DNA of 64,000 bases, from NCBI RefSeq assembly GCF_003330845.1, contig NZ_CP026121.1, positions 6,863,501 to 6,927,500 on the forward strand, given 5' to 3'. This stretch comes from Streptomyces sp. Go-475. GTDB taxonomy: Bacteria; Actinomycetota; Actinomycetes; Streptomycetales; Streptomycetaceae. Positions 9,054 through 17,887 of this stretch are shown piece after piece (within the stretch, counting starts at the first letter, position 1; the number at the start of each line of letters is the position of its first letter). The translations under genes were made by a program, and so were the position numbers. The notes under the pieces were generated by a model that was given only the letters and a program-made list of their open reading frames with translations, was not told the DNA's origin and did no database searches.

Positions 9054-9137
9054 TCAGTGCGCCGGACAGATGGCGCTGGACATGCGGCCGAGGTCGACGT
9101 GCCGTCGACTCACCAAGGCGATTCCAGTTCCAGACAT
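9054..9137 (-). CDS. Short leader peptide upstream of the sulfur operon
   Basis: An ATG at 9137 opens a 27-codon frame beginning MSGTGIALVSRRHVDLGRMS and ending with a single Cys close to the C-terminus, then TGA. Short peptides with the VSRRxVDLxR core are recurrent in Streptomyces in front of sulfur genes, where they are often annotated as putative leader peptides. Position on the sirA transcript and the near-terminal Cys codon suggest sulfur- or cysteine-dependent attenuation. It is too short for ordinary gene calling. The mechanism is inferred. Confidence 0.75.
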   Translation of the reverse strand: MSGTGIALVSRRHVDLGRMSSAICPAH

Positions 9138-9159
9138 GACGGAAGCGTGGCACGGCGAT

Positions 9160-9174
9160 CTGGACAGAGTCCAG
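9160..9174. promoter_or_regulatory. Palindrome in the sulfur operon promoter region
   Basis: CTGGACAGAGTCCAG is a perfect inverted repeat (6-nt arms, 3-nt centre) 23 bp upstream of the leader peptide ATG. The position suits an operator or a transcription start region for the sir/cys operon. The regulator is not in this window. Confidence 0.4.
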
Positions 9175-9189
9175 CTTCGTCCAAGATGC

Positions 9190-9226
9190 GGACACCCTTG
9201 TCTCGTAGAGCAAGACAAGGGTGTCC
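9190..9226 (-). terminator. Hairpin terminator between acetyltransferase and sulfur operon
   Basis: Arms GGACACCCTTGTCT (9190-9203) and its exact complement (9213-9226) enclose a 9-nt loop. It follows the minus-strand acetyltransferase gene (stop 9264) and precedes the sulfur promoter, so it likely insulates the two. Confidence 0.7.
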
Positions 9227-9263
9227 TTGGTCACATGGGGCGGCTCGGGGGTGTCCGAGCAGG

Positions 9264-9836
9264 TCAGGCAGGGAACGCCCCAGGCCACGGCCCCGGAGCG
9301 GCGAGCTCCGGCTCCTCCTCGACCTTGGTGTCGAACAGCTTGAAGCCGCGGCGCAGGTAGTTGTCCATCGCGTGCTCGCCGTCCTTGCTGCACGTGTGCA
9401 GCCAGACCCGCTTCGTCGGGGTCAGTCCCGCCCACCGGTCGGCGAGGTCCCAGGCCCGGGCCGTGCCGTACGACAGCAGATGTCCGCCGATGCGCCGGCC
9501 CCGGAAGGCGGGCAGCAGCCCGAAGTAGACGATCTCCACGACCGCGTCGTCCTGCGCCTCCAGCTCCACGTACCCGGCGGGCGTGCCCCGGTCGTACGCC
9601 ACCCACGTCTCCACGCCCGGCCGCCGCAGGTGCTCCAGCCAGCGCGTGTACGACCAGGTGAGCCGGTCCGTCCAGCGGATGTCGCCGCCCACCGACGCGT
9701 ACAGGAACCGGCTGAACTCGGGCGAGGGCACCTCGGAGCGGACGATCCGGACGTCCCCCTCCGGTGCGGCGGCCGGCAGCAGGTCGGTCGGGGCGGTCTG
9801 CTCCAGGGACCAAGTGGTCACGGCGATGGTGGTCAT
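9264..9836 (-). CDS. GNAT family N-acetyltransferase
   Basis: 190 residues. The acetyl-CoA-binding motif is seen in VEIVYFGLLPAFRGRRIGGHLL, followed by the terminal DNYLRRGFKLFDT segment typical of GNATs. Substrate unknown. ATG at 9836; the neighbouring 55-bp tandem repeat lies directly upstream, so its promoter must be within or near that repeat. Confidence 0.85.
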   Translation of the reverse strand: MTTIAVTTWSLEQTAPTDLLPAAAPEGDVRIVRSEVPSPEFSRFLYASVGGDIRWTDRLTWSYTRWLEHLRRPGVETWVAYDRGTPAGYVELEAQDDAVVEIVYFGLLPAFRGRRIGGHLLSYGTARAWDLADRWAGLTPTKRVWLHTCSKDGEHAMDNYLRRGFKLFDTKVEEEPELAAPGPWPGAFPA

Positions 9837-9863
9837 GCGGGTCAGACAATCATCCGGTCCACC

Positions 9864-9973
9864 GGTCTGTCGATCGGTCCGGTCCGCCGCCGGTCCGCCG
9901 ATGCTCCGGTCCGCCGCTGGTCTGTCGATCGGTCCGGTCCACCGCCGGTCTGCCGATGGCCGGTCCAGCCGCT
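9864..9973. repeat. Two-copy 55-bp tandem repeat
   Basis: Copy one is 9864-9918 and copy two is 9919-9973. Each begins GGTCTGTCGATCGGTCCGGT and is built from smaller GGTCCGCCG-like units. Only a few positions differ between the copies. It fills the space between the stop of the secreted-protein gene (9976) and the start of the acetyltransferase gene (9836). Confidence 0.85.
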
Positions 9974-9975
9974 GG

Positions 9976-11289
9976 TCAGCCCAGCGCCCTGTCGATCGAC
10001 GCCAGCGGCAGTGCGAACAGCATCCGCCCGGACTGGGACCAGACCTCCCCGGTCTCCTCCCAGTAGGACAGGGAACCGGACCCGCCGCTCCAGCAGTGCC
10101 GGGTGTTGTCGGTCCCGCACTCCGTCGCCCGCGCGCTCCCGGCGTCCTGGCGCCACAGCGTCCCGTGCCCGTCCGGAGTGCCCGGGGCGCGGTCGAGGTA
10201 CCAGTCCGAGCGGTACGCCAGCACGCCCCGGACATCGGCCGTGCCCGTCTCGTACGCCTCGACCGGGTCCGCCCGCCCGCCGGAACCGGTGGCGAGCAGG
10301 CCGGCCCGGGCCGGGTCCCGGCTCAGCGGGTAGCGCCACAGCCGGGTGCGCCGGTCGGCGTCGGCGGGCACCCACTCGCTCGCGACCAGGCTGTCGGGGG
10401 AGGTGCTGCGGTCCAGGGAGACGGACGCCGGGCGGGGCACGCCGTCGCCGCCGGGCAGGGTGTAGGAGCCCACGGCGGGCAGCACGTACCGGGAGCCGTG
10501 CGCCGCCCAGCCGCCGCGCACCCGGCCGACCGCGTCGGACTCGACGGTGGCGCGCTGGATGCGGTCCATGTCGTACACGTACAGCGCGTCCCGGTCGCCC
10601 TCGCGGGTCGTCACCAGCAGCTTGTCCTGGTACCAGACCATCCCGGACAGCGGGGACACCAGCCCCCGGTAGTCCCGCCCGCCGTCCACCGGGACGGCCA
10701 GCAGGGCCCAGCTGTAGCGGAGCCGGGCGGAGTCGTCCGCGTCGACGAAGGCGACCTTGGCCAGGCCCCGCTCGGGGGCCGGGCCGTCCATCGAGCCGCC
10801 CCCGGTGCCGCCGCGGGTCCAGCCGGACAGGATCACGCGGTGCTCGCCCCAGCGGCCGTCGTCGTCCGCGTCCCCCGAGGTGGTGACCGCGCCGGGCCGC
10901 CAGCCCCGGGTGTCGGCGGCGTCGAAGCAGTACGCGCGCGTGGCCGCCGGTTCGACCGGCAGGGTGTGCTTGTCGGCGGCCGGGCAGCCGGCCGCGTCCC
11001 GCAGCGGGCGGTCGGCGTCGTCCAGCACCGCGTCCACGCCGACGGGCCGGCCCATCTCCGACGCCAGCCGGTCCAGCCACCGTTCGGGCACCCGGTGCTC
11101 GGTCAGCGGCAGCCGCCCGGCCGCGGTGGACACGCCGATCGGCTGCAGCGCCCCGTCGGCGTCGGCCACGGTGGCCTGCGAGGCGCTGATCGCGGTGGCG
11201 GCGGCGGTGAGCGCGAGGGCCGTCCCGGCCAGGGTCGCGCGCAGCGCCCTGCCCCGCCTGCGCCGCCGGTGTCTGCCGCGATGCTTCAT
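9976..11289 (-). CDS. Secreted protein of unknown function
   Basis: 437 residues. A basic N-terminus (KHRGRHRRRRRGR) and a hydrophobic stretch (residues about 18-40, ending ISASQA) form a Sec-type signal. The body resembles an extracellular beta-rich Streptomyces protein with repeated short strands (GSYTLPGGDG, VWYQDKLLVTTREGD, LYVYDMDRIQRA). No catalytic motif is recognised. Cysteines at ADTRAYCF, ECGTDN and HCWSG may form disulfides. ATG at 11289. Confidence 0.75.
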   Translation of the reverse strand: MKHRGRHRRRRRGRALRATLAGTALALTAAATAISASQATVADADGALQPIGVSTAAGRLPLTEHRVPERWLDRLASEMGRPVGVDAVLDDADRPLRDAAGCPAADKHTLPVEPAATRAYCFDAADTRGWRPGAVTTSGDADDDGRWGEHRVILSGWTRGGTGGGSMDGPAPERGLAKVAFVDADDSARLRYSWALLAVPVDGGRDYRGLVSPLSGMVWYQDKLLVTTREGDRDALYVYDMDRIQRATVESDAVGRVRGGWAAHGSRYVLPAVGSYTLPGGDGVPRPASVSLDRSTSPDSLVASEWVPADADRRTRLWRYPLSRDPARAGLLATGSGGRADPVEAYETGTADVRGVLAYRSDWYLDRAPGTPDGHGTLWRQDAGSARATECGTDNTRHCWSGGSGSLSYWEETGEVWSQSGRMLFALPLASIDRALG

Positions 11290-11454
11290 ACCGTCCTCCC
11301 GAGGCGGGTCAACTGCGCCTGTCGGTCCGTACGTTGACGGAGGAGCAGGTGGGGTGGCCCGTAGGGGGATGCTACGGCAGGTGGGCGGGGTGGCGGACGA
11401 AGACCTCGCAAATACGCGGAAGACGTACCCCGCGGAGTGGCTCTGCGCGCGAGT

Positions 11455-12732
11455 TCAGGGCGCCGGTGCGGACGTGCGCTGCCGGGTCACCGCCGGGGCC
11501 GTCGAGTGCGGCAGCAGATCGCGCGGGTCGTCCGGGAGCAGCACCTCGACCTCGGCGTCCTCGGCGAACCGGTACGGCCGGTGCTCCAGGAACGCCCCCA
11601 GATACCGCCGGACCCGGGACATCTCGGCGCGCACGGTGACCGTGCGGGCGGGGTCCCCGAACAGGTCCCCGGCCAGGCCCGCCGCGCTGCGGCCGGTGGG
11701 GTGGAGGGCGAGGAGGTACAGCAACTCGGCGTGCCGCGGGCTCAGTTCCCGCGCCCAGGAGCCCGCTCCGCCGGTGACCGCCACGGACCAGCGGCGCGCC
11801 TGTCTGAGGTCCAGCACGATCCTGGTCGCCCGGCGCGGCGCCGGCTCGTCGTCGGCGGCCCGCACCAGCCAGCCCCCGGCCAGCGGCTCCAGCGAGCACA
11901 GCCCGAGCCCCGGCAGCCATCTCCGGCCCGCCGACGGCGACTTCGGCAGCGCGACGCGCCGCACGTACGGCATCCCGGCGACCGCGGCGGTCCAGCCGTC
12001 CGGATCGACGACCAGGGCGCGCCCGCCGAGCCGGGCCAGCACCGGCGCCGCCACCGCGCGCAGCCGCTCCAGCGACTCCAAATGCATCTCCCGCAGCCGG
12101 GCCTCGGCCAGCTTGGCGACCGAGTCGACCCAGGCGAGCGTGGCCGGATGCATCGTCTCCAGCGGACCGCTGACGTCCACCACGCCGAGCAGCCGCCCGT
12201 CCCGCGGATCCGTCAGCGGAGCGCCCGCGCACGTCCAGCCGGCCTGGGAGCGCACGAAGTGCTCGGAGGCGAAGACCTGCACGGGCCGGCGCACCACCGC
12301 CGGGGTGCCCACGCCGTTCGTGCCGACGACGTCCTCACGCCAGTCCGCGCCGAGTTCGAACCCGAGCCCGTCGGCCTTGCGCAGCACCGGCGCACTGCCC
12401 TCGCGCCACAGCACCCGGCCCTCCTCGTCGGCCACGACCATGATGTGGTGGGCGACGTCCGCGGCCGCCAGCAGCCCCTCCCGCAGCACCGGCAGCACAT
12501 GGCGCAGCGCCGACGTCTCGCGCCGCCGCTGCACCTCCTCGCGGGAGAGCAGATCCGCCCGGAAGTCGTGGTCCGGGTCGACGCCGCTGCGCAGCATCCG
12601 CTCCCAGGACTGCTCGATCACGGGGCGCGGCCGCACCGGGGCGGGCTGCCCGGAGAGCCGGGCGGAACGGACCTCGCTGAGGACCCGGGCCGCCCGCGAG
12701 GTGTCCACGGCGGCCAGGTGCGTGACGTCCAT
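11455..12732 (-). CDS. GAF-domain transcriptional regulator
   Basis: 425 residues. The N-terminal part (SRPVIEQSWERMLRSGVDP-like, residues 35-240, with GTNGVGTPAVVRRPVQVFASEHF) matches the GAF sensor half of AcoR-type activators. The sigma-54 AAA domain of true AcoR is absent. Instead the C-terminus (about 330-400, LSPRHAELLYLLALHPTGRSA, VTVRAEMSRVRRYLGAFL) looks like a winged-helix DNA-binding domain. Streptomyces have many such proteins; the effector is unknown. ATG at 12732. Confidence 0.8.
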   Translation of the reverse strand: MDVTHLAAVDTSRAARVLSEVRSARLSGQPAPVRPRPVIEQSWERMLRSGVDPDHDFRADLLSREEVQRRRETSALRHVLPVLREGLLAAADVAHHIMVVADEEGRVLWREGSAPVLRKADGLGFELGADWREDVVGTNGVGTPAVVRRPVQVFASEHFVRSQAGWTCAGAPLTDPRDGRLLGVVDVSGPLETMHPATLAWVDSVAKLAEARLREMHLESLERLRAVAAPVLARLGGRALVVDPDGWTAAVAGMPYVRRVALPKSPSAGRRWLPGLGLCSLEPLAGGWLVRAADDEPAPRRATRIVLDLRQARRWSVAVTGGAGSWARELSPRHAELLYLLALHPTGRSAAGLAGDLFGDPARTVTVRAEMSRVRRYLGAFLEHRPYRFAEDAEVEVLLPDDPRDLLPHSTAPAVTRQRTSAPAP

Positions 12733-12925
12733 GCGCGTGCGCCCCCCGACTGGATTCTGACTGTGTGTCTCATAGTGCCGCCTGCCCCGTGGCGGCGTGC
12801 CACAGTCCGCCCACAGTCAGCAGCAAGTTGCAACCCCCTGCAACCCTGGTGGACGGCCCGGCTGTGGCCGAAACTTGAGCGGCGCCGTCCCGAGCGGCGT
12901 TCAGTGGCTCGAACGGGCCAGTGCT

Positions 12926-12963
12926 GCGGGGGTGGTGCCGTGTCGGCGCAGCACCACCCCCGC
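12926..12963 (-). terminator. Strong GC hairpin after acyl-CoA dehydrogenase gene
   Basis: GCGGGGGTGGTGC (12926-12938) pairs perfectly with 12951-12963 around a 12-nt loop, 15 nt past the stop of the minus-strand acyl-CoA dehydrogenase gene. There is no U tract, as is common in Streptomyces. Confidence 0.7.
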
Positions 12964-12978
12964 TCCCGCCTGCCCGGA

Positions 12979-14613
12979 TCAGGCCACCGGCCGGGCCCGC
13001 TCCACCACCGACGCCAGGTCCAGCGTGTGCGGCAGCGTCCCGAAGGCCGCGCCCCCGTCGCCGCCCAGCCGGGCCGCGCAGAACGCGTCGGCGACCTGCG
13101 GTGGCGCGAACCTGACGAGCAGCGACCCCTGGAGCACCAGCGCGAGCCGCTCCGCGAGCCGCCGCGCCCGGCCCTCCACGCCCTCCAGATCGGCCAGTTC
13201 GGTCAGCAGGTTCTTGATGGCCCCGTCGAGCCGGTGATCGGCGCCGCGCGCCTGCCCGACCTCCCGCAGATACGCGTCCAGCGCGCCCGGTTCCCGCTGC
13301 AACGCCCGCAGCACGTCGAGCGCCTGGACGTTGCCCGCGCCCTCCCAGATGGAGTTGAGCGGCGACTCCCGCACCAGCCGGGGCATCCCGGACTCCTCGA
13401 CGTACCCGTTGCCGCCCAGGCACTCCGCCGCCTCCACCGCGACGGCCGGACACCGCTTGGTCACCCAGTACTTGGCGGCCGGCACCGCGATCCGCAGCAG
13501 CGCCCGCTCCTGCTCGCCGCCGTCGTCGTACGCCGCCGCGAGCCGCAGCGCCAGCGTGGTCGCCGCCTCCGACTCCAGCGCCAGGTCGGCGAGGACGTTG
13601 CGCATCAGCGGCTTGTCGACGAGCTTCCCGCCGAACGCCTCGCGGTGGGCGCAGTGGTGCACCGCCTGGGCCACGGCCTGGCGCATCAGCCCGGCGGAGC
13701 CCAGCACGCAGTCGAGCCGGGTCGCGGCGACCATCTCGATGATGGTGCGCACCCCGCGCCCCTCCTCGCCGACCCGGCGCGCCCAGGTGCCGTCGAACTC
13801 GACCTCCGCGGAGGCGTTCGACCGGTTGCCGAGCTTGTCCTTGAGCCGCTGGATCAGGAACACGTTGCGCGTGCCGTCCGGAAGGACCCGCGGCACCAGG
13901 AAGCAGGTCAGGCCGCCCGGGGCCTGCGCCAGCACCAGGAAACCGTCGGACATCGGCGCCGAGCAGAACCACTTGTGCCCGGTCAGCTCGTACGCCCCGG
14001 CCTCGGCGAGGGGCCGCGCGGCGGTGGTGTTCGCCCGTACGTCGCTGCCGCCCTGCTTCTCCGTCATGCCCATCCCGAACAGCGCCCCGGCCTTGAGGTG
14101 CGCGGGCCTGAGCTCACGGTCGTAGACCATGGACGTCAGCCGCGGCTCCCACTCGGCGGCCAGGTCCGGATCCGCGCGCAGGGCGGGCACGGCCGCGTGC
14201 GTCATCGACAGCGGGCAGCCGTTGCCGGCCTCGACCTGCGTCCAGACCACGAAGGCGGCGGCCCGCCGCAGATGCCCGGCCGGCCGTCCCCAGGCCGCGG
14301 TCAGGCCGGCCGAGACGCCCTTGCCGAGCAGCCGGTGCCAGGCCGGATGGAACTCCACCTCGTCGAGGCGGTGGCCGTACCGGTCGTGGGTGCGCAGCCG
14401 GGGCGGGTTGTCGTTGGCCTGTGCGCCCCACTCCTGCACCTGGGCCGAGCCGGAGGTCCGTCCGAGGGCCGACAGCTCGCCGAGCACCTCCGGCCGCAGA
14501 TCCGGTTCGAGATGCCGTTCGACCGCGGCGGCCAGGGCCCGGTCGGCGGAGAAGACGTCGTACCCGACCAGCGGCGGGACCTGGTTCGTCACGGAGTGGG
14601 TGCTGCCTGCCAT
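12979..14613 (-). CDS. AidB-like acyl-CoA dehydrogenase
   Basis: 544 residues, longer than ordinary acyl-CoA dehydrogenases and matching the AidB/isovaleryl-CoA dehydrogenase-like group. FAD-binding landmarks are FGMGMTEKQGGSDVRANTT and ELTGHKWFCSAPMSDGFLVLAQ, and the C-terminal core is CLGGNGYVEESGMPRLVRESPLNSIWEGAGNVQALDV in pieces. The typical N-terminal NQVPPLVGYDVF is present. AidB proteins bind DNA in the alkylation response, and the dehydrogenase substrate is unclear. ATG at 14613. Confidence 0.88.
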   Translation of the reverse strand: MAGSTHSVTNQVPPLVGYDVFSADRALAAAVERHLEPDLRPEVLGELSALGRTSGSAQVQEWGAQANDNPPRLRTHDRYGHRLDEVEFHPAWHRLLGKGVSAGLTAAWGRPAGHLRRAAAFVVWTQVEAGNGCPLSMTHAAVPALRADPDLAAEWEPRLTSMVYDRELRPAHLKAGALFGMGMTEKQGGSDVRANTTAARPLAEAGAYELTGHKWFCSAPMSDGFLVLAQAPGGLTCFLVPRVLPDGTRNVFLIQRLKDKLGNRSNASAEVEFDGTWARRVGEEGRGVRTIIEMVAATRLDCVLGSAGLMRQAVAQAVHHCAHREAFGGKLVDKPLMRNVLADLALESEAATTLALRLAAAYDDGGEQERALLRIAVPAAKYWVTKRCPAVAVEAAECLGGNGYVEESGMPRLVRESPLNSIWEGAGNVQALDVLRALQREPGALDAYLREVGQARGADHRLDGAIKNLLTELADLEGVEGRARRLAERLALVLQGSLLVRFAPPQVADAFCAARLGGDGGAAFGTLPHTLDLASVVERARPVA

Positions 14614-14722
14614 GCTGCGAACGTACCCCGCGGTACCACCTCGGTCACCAGCAGACCGGGCCGGGCGCCGCGGGGACGGCCTGTGGGTGAGTGGGGCCGG
14701 GCACGACGGATACCGTTAGGGG

Positions 14723-15874
14723 GTGCAGCCAGCAAGTGAAACCCCCGACACACCCTCCGGGCGCCTCCACCGGGCGCGTGCCCTCTACCGGAACGTCTCC
14801 AAGCGCAGGACCGCCTGGCTGTTGCTCAAGGACACCGTCAACTCCTGCATCGAGTACCGCATCCTCGGCCTGGCGGCCGAGGCCGCGTTCTTCACGCTGC
14901 TGTCGGTGCCGCCGCTGCTGCTGAGCATGATCGGACTGCTCGGCTACGTCGACGCCTGGACCGGCGCCGACACCATCCAGAGCCTCCAGACCAACATCCT
15001 GGAGGCCTCCCGCACGGTGCTGTCCGACCGGGGCGTCAAGGAGATGGCGGAGCCGATCCTGCACGACGTCATGAAGGGCGGCCGGCCCGACGTCATCTCC
15101 ATCGGCTTCCTGTTCGCCCTGTGGTCCGGCTCCCGCGCGGTGAACGTCTTCATCGACACCATCACCGTGATGTACGGCCTCGACGGCGTCCGCGGCATCG
15201 TCAAGACCCGCCTGCTGGCCTTCCTGCTGTTCATCGTCGCCCTGCTGATCGGCTCCGTCGCCCTGCCGCTGATGGTGGCCGGGCCGGACGCGGTGGTGCG
15301 GATCGTGCCCTGGTCGACGACGGTCGTGCAGGTCCTGTACTGGCCGGTCGTGATCCTCCTGTCGATCGCCTTCCTGACGACGCTGTACCACGTGTCCGTC
15401 CCGGTCCGCTCCCCGTGGATCGAGGACGTGCCCGGCGCGCTGGTCGCCCTCGGCATGTGGGTGCTGGGCAGCTTCCTGCTGCGGATCTACCTGACCAGCA
15501 CGGTCGAGGGCCCGACGATCTACGGCTCCCTCGCGGCGCCCGTCGCCGTGCTGCTGTGGATCGGCGTGTCCGCGTTCGCCGTGCTCGTCGGGGCCGCGGT
15601 GAACGCCGCCATCGACCGGGTCTGGCCGGCCGCCGCGACGGCCGCGGCCCGCGAGGCCAACGAGCGGCTGCGGCAGGCGCAGGTCGCCGAGTACGTGGCC
15701 CGCGCCGCCGCCCGGGGCGAGGCCGACCCCGACATGCCCTCGGAGTTCCCGGAACGCTGGTCCCGCTTCCTGCCGCCGGAGGACGTCACGGCCCGGCTGC
15801 GCACGCACGTGAAGTCCACCCACGCGAAAAGCGGCCAGACCAACGGGGAGACGCAGCCGCCCGGGGAGAAGTGA
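14723..15874 (+). CDS. YihY/BrkB family inner-membrane protein
   Basis: 383 residues with about six membrane segments (for example AEAAFFTLLSVPPLLLSMIG, LLAFLLFIVALLIGSVALPL, LLWIGVSAFAVLVGAAVNAA) and a charged C-terminal tail of about 80 residues. The family was once called ribonuclease BN; its role is not settled. The GTG at 14723 lies 6 nt after TACCGT (14711-14716), a layout typical of leaderless Streptomyces transcripts. Confidence 0.88.
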   Translation: MQPASETPDTPSGRLHRARALYRNVSKRRTAWLLLKDTVNSCIEYRILGLAAEAAFFTLLSVPPLLLSMIGLLGYVDAWTGADTIQSLQTNILEASRTVLSDRGVKEMAEPILHDVMKGGRPDVISIGFLFALWSGSRAVNVFIDTITVMYGLDGVRGIVKTRLLAFLLFIVALLIGSVALPLMVAGPDAVVRIVPWSTTVVQVLYWPVVILLSIAFLTTLYHVSVPVRSPWIEDVPGALVALGMWVLGSFLLRIYLTSTVEGPTIYGSLAAPVAVLLWIGVSAFAVLVGAAVNAAIDRVWPAAATAAAREANERLRQAQVAEYVARAAARGEADPDMPSEFPERWSRFLPPEDVTARLRTHVKSTHAKSGQTNGETQPPGEK

Positions 15875-15886
15875 CCGGCGCCCGTC

Positions 15887-16774
15887 TCACGCCGTCCAGG
15901 TGCCGGCCGCCGCCTCCTCCCGGACGAAGTCCGCGAAGTCCCGGGGCGGACGGCCCAGGACCTCCCGCACCCCGTCGGACAGGTGCGCGTAGCGGCCGTC
16001 GAGGAGCGTGTCGAAGATCGCGGTGAGGGCCGCGACCTCCTTCCGGGGCACCCCGAAGCCGGCCAGCGCCTCGCCGTAGTCCCGGGTCGACACGGCCCGG
16101 TACCGCAGCGGGCGGCCCGTCGCCCCGGCGATCTCCGCGACGGCCTCCCCGAAGGTCAGCAGCCGCGGCCCGGAGAGGTCGAGCGTCCGTCCCGCGTACC
16201 GGTCGCCGGCCGTCAGCGCGGTCACCACCACGTCCGCGATGTCCCGCACGTCGAGGAACGGCTCGCGCACCCCGCCGGCCGGGAACACCAGCTCCCCGCG
16301 CTCCCGCAGCTCCGCCACCAGCGGCCCCTCGCTGAAGTTCTGCGCGAACCAGGCGGCCCGGACGACCGTCCAGTCGGCGCCCGAGGCGTGCAGCGCCTCC
16401 TCGGTGGGGAGGGACTGGTCCTCGCCCCGCGCGGACAGCAGCACCAGCCGCCGCACGCCGAGCCGGACCGCCTCCCGCGCGACCGCGCCGATCACCTCGG
16501 CGGCGCCCGGCGCGCCGACGTCCATGGGGTGGGCCAGGTAGGCCGCGTCGGCACCGCGCAGGGTGCCGGCCCAGGTCGAGCCGTCCCAGAAGTCGAAACC
16601 GGTCGCGCGTGACGCCGCCCGCACCGTGAACCCGGCGGCCCGAGCGGCCCGCGCCACCCGGCTGCCCGTACGGCCGGAGGCGCCCGTCACCACCACCCTC
16701 AGATGCCGCGTGTCCCGTGTCGGGTTTCCTGCCGGGCTCGCTGTCGTGTTCGTGTTCTCTGCCGTGTTCGTCAT
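15887..16774 (-). CDS. NmrA-like NAD(P)-binding protein
   Basis: 295 residues. The Rossmann motif GASGRTGSRVARAA starts at residue 31, followed by RLVLLSARGEDQS and the NmrA-type VREPFLDVRDIADV segment. Members bind NAD(P) and act as atypical SDR reductases or redox sensors. It is divergent from the AraC gene at 16856 with 81 bp between, so that regulator probably controls it. ATG at 16774. Confidence 0.85.
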   Translation of the reverse strand: MTNTAENTNTTASPAGNPTRDTRHLRVVVTGASGRTGSRVARAARAAGFTVRAASRATGFDFWDGSTWAGTLRGADAAYLAHPMDVGAPGAAEVIGAVAREAVRLGVRRLVLLSARGEDQSLPTEEALHASGADWTVVRAAWFAQNFSEGPLVAELRERGELVFPAGGVREPFLDVRDIADVVVTALTAGDRYAGRTLDLSGPRLLTFGEAVAEIAGATGRPLRYRAVSTRDYGEALAGFGVPRKEVAALTAIFDTLLDGRYAHLSDGVREVLGRPPRDFADFVREEAAAGTWTA

Positions 16775-16855
16775 GCCGTCGAGTCAACTGCCGTGCGCGA
16801 CGCGGAACCATCGCCGAACGGCTCATTCCCATACGACCGCGTCTACGCTGGTCCC

Positions 16856-17797
16856 ATGGACGCTCTCGCAGGCCTGCTGGAGGGCCCCCGCGCGCGCGGC
16901 GCGTTCATGATCAGGGCCTGTTTCGACCCGCCCTGGGCGGTCCGCGTGGAGGACCGGGCCCCGCTCACCGTGATGCTCGTCGTCCGCGGCGACGCCTGGG
17001 TCCTGCCCGACGGGGGCGAGCGGACGCGGCTGCGCGCCGGAGACCTCGCCATCGCCCGCGGCCCCGACCCGTACACCTGCGCCGACGACCCCGGTACGGC
17101 ACCGCAGGCGCTGATCCTGCCGGACCAGGAGTGCCGCTACCCGGACGGCAGCCCCCTCAACGGCTCCATGGACCTGGGCGTCCGCACCTGGGGCGACCGG
17201 CCCGACGGCGCGACGGTGCTGCTCATCGGCACGTACCCGATGCGGGGCGAGATCGGCGGGCGGCTGCTGGACGCCCTGCCGCCGCTGCTCACCCTCACCC
17301 CCGACGTGTGGGACTGCCCGCTCACGCCGTACGTCTCCGAGGAGATCGTGCGGGACGCCCCCGGCCAGGAGGTCGTCCTGGACCGGCTGCTGGACCTGCT
17401 GGTCATCGCCGCGCTACGGGCCTGGTTCGCCCGCCCGGAGGCGGCGGCGCCGGCCTGGTACCGGGCCCTGGCCGACCCGGTCGTGGGCGGCGTCCTGCGC
17501 CTGCTCCAGGACGACCCGGCCCACCCGTGGACGGTCGCCGCGCTCGCCGCGAAGGCCGGGGTGTCCCGGGCCGCGCTGGCCCGCCGCTTCGCCGCCCTGG
17601 TGGGCGAGCCCCCGATGACGTACCTCACCGGCTGGCGCCTCGCCCTCGCCGCCGACCGCCTGCGCGACTCCGACGACACCCTCGAAGCGGTGGCCCGCAA
17701 GGTGGGCTACAGCAGCGCGTTCGCCCTGTCCACGGCGTTCAAGCGGGTGTACGGGGTGAGCCCCGTGGAGTACCGGGGGCGGGCGGCCCGGGCCTGA
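16856..17797 (+). CDS. AraC family transcriptional regulator
   Basis: 313 residues. The N-terminal cupin-like ligand domain (ADLAIARGPDPYTCADD-type, residues 20-190) is followed by two HTH units at about 220-310 (VAALAAKAGVSRAALARRFA and LEAVARKVGYSSAFALSTAF, ending VSPVEYR). The ATG at 16856 lies 6 nt after TACGCT (16844-16849), suggesting a leaderless mRNA. It probably controls the divergent NmrA-like gene. Confidence 0.9.
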   Translation: MDALAGLLEGPRARGAFMIRACFDPPWAVRVEDRAPLTVMLVVRGDAWVLPDGGERTRLRAGDLAIARGPDPYTCADDPGTAPQALILPDQECRYPDGSPLNGSMDLGVRTWGDRPDGATVLLIGTYPMRGEIGGRLLDALPPLLTLTPDVWDCPLTPYVSEEIVRDAPGQEVVLDRLLDLLVIAALRAWFARPEAAAPAWYRALADPVVGGVLRLLQDDPAHPWTVAALAAKAGVSRAALARRFAALVGEPPMTYLTGWRLALAADRLRDSDDTLEAVARKVGYSSAFALSTAFKRVYGVSPVEYRGRAARA

Positions 17798-17887
17798 CGC
17801 CCGCACACGTCCCCGGCCCCCGGCGGCGTAACACGGCACCTGTGTACGCGGAGCGGGCGTCGCGGCCCGCCGGGGCGGTGGTGGGCC

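Noticed and set aside
11437..14739. 1100-codon plus-strand frame opposite the GAF regulator and acyl-CoA dehydrogenase
   Set aside because: Antisense to two genes with clear family motifs and strong third-position bias.
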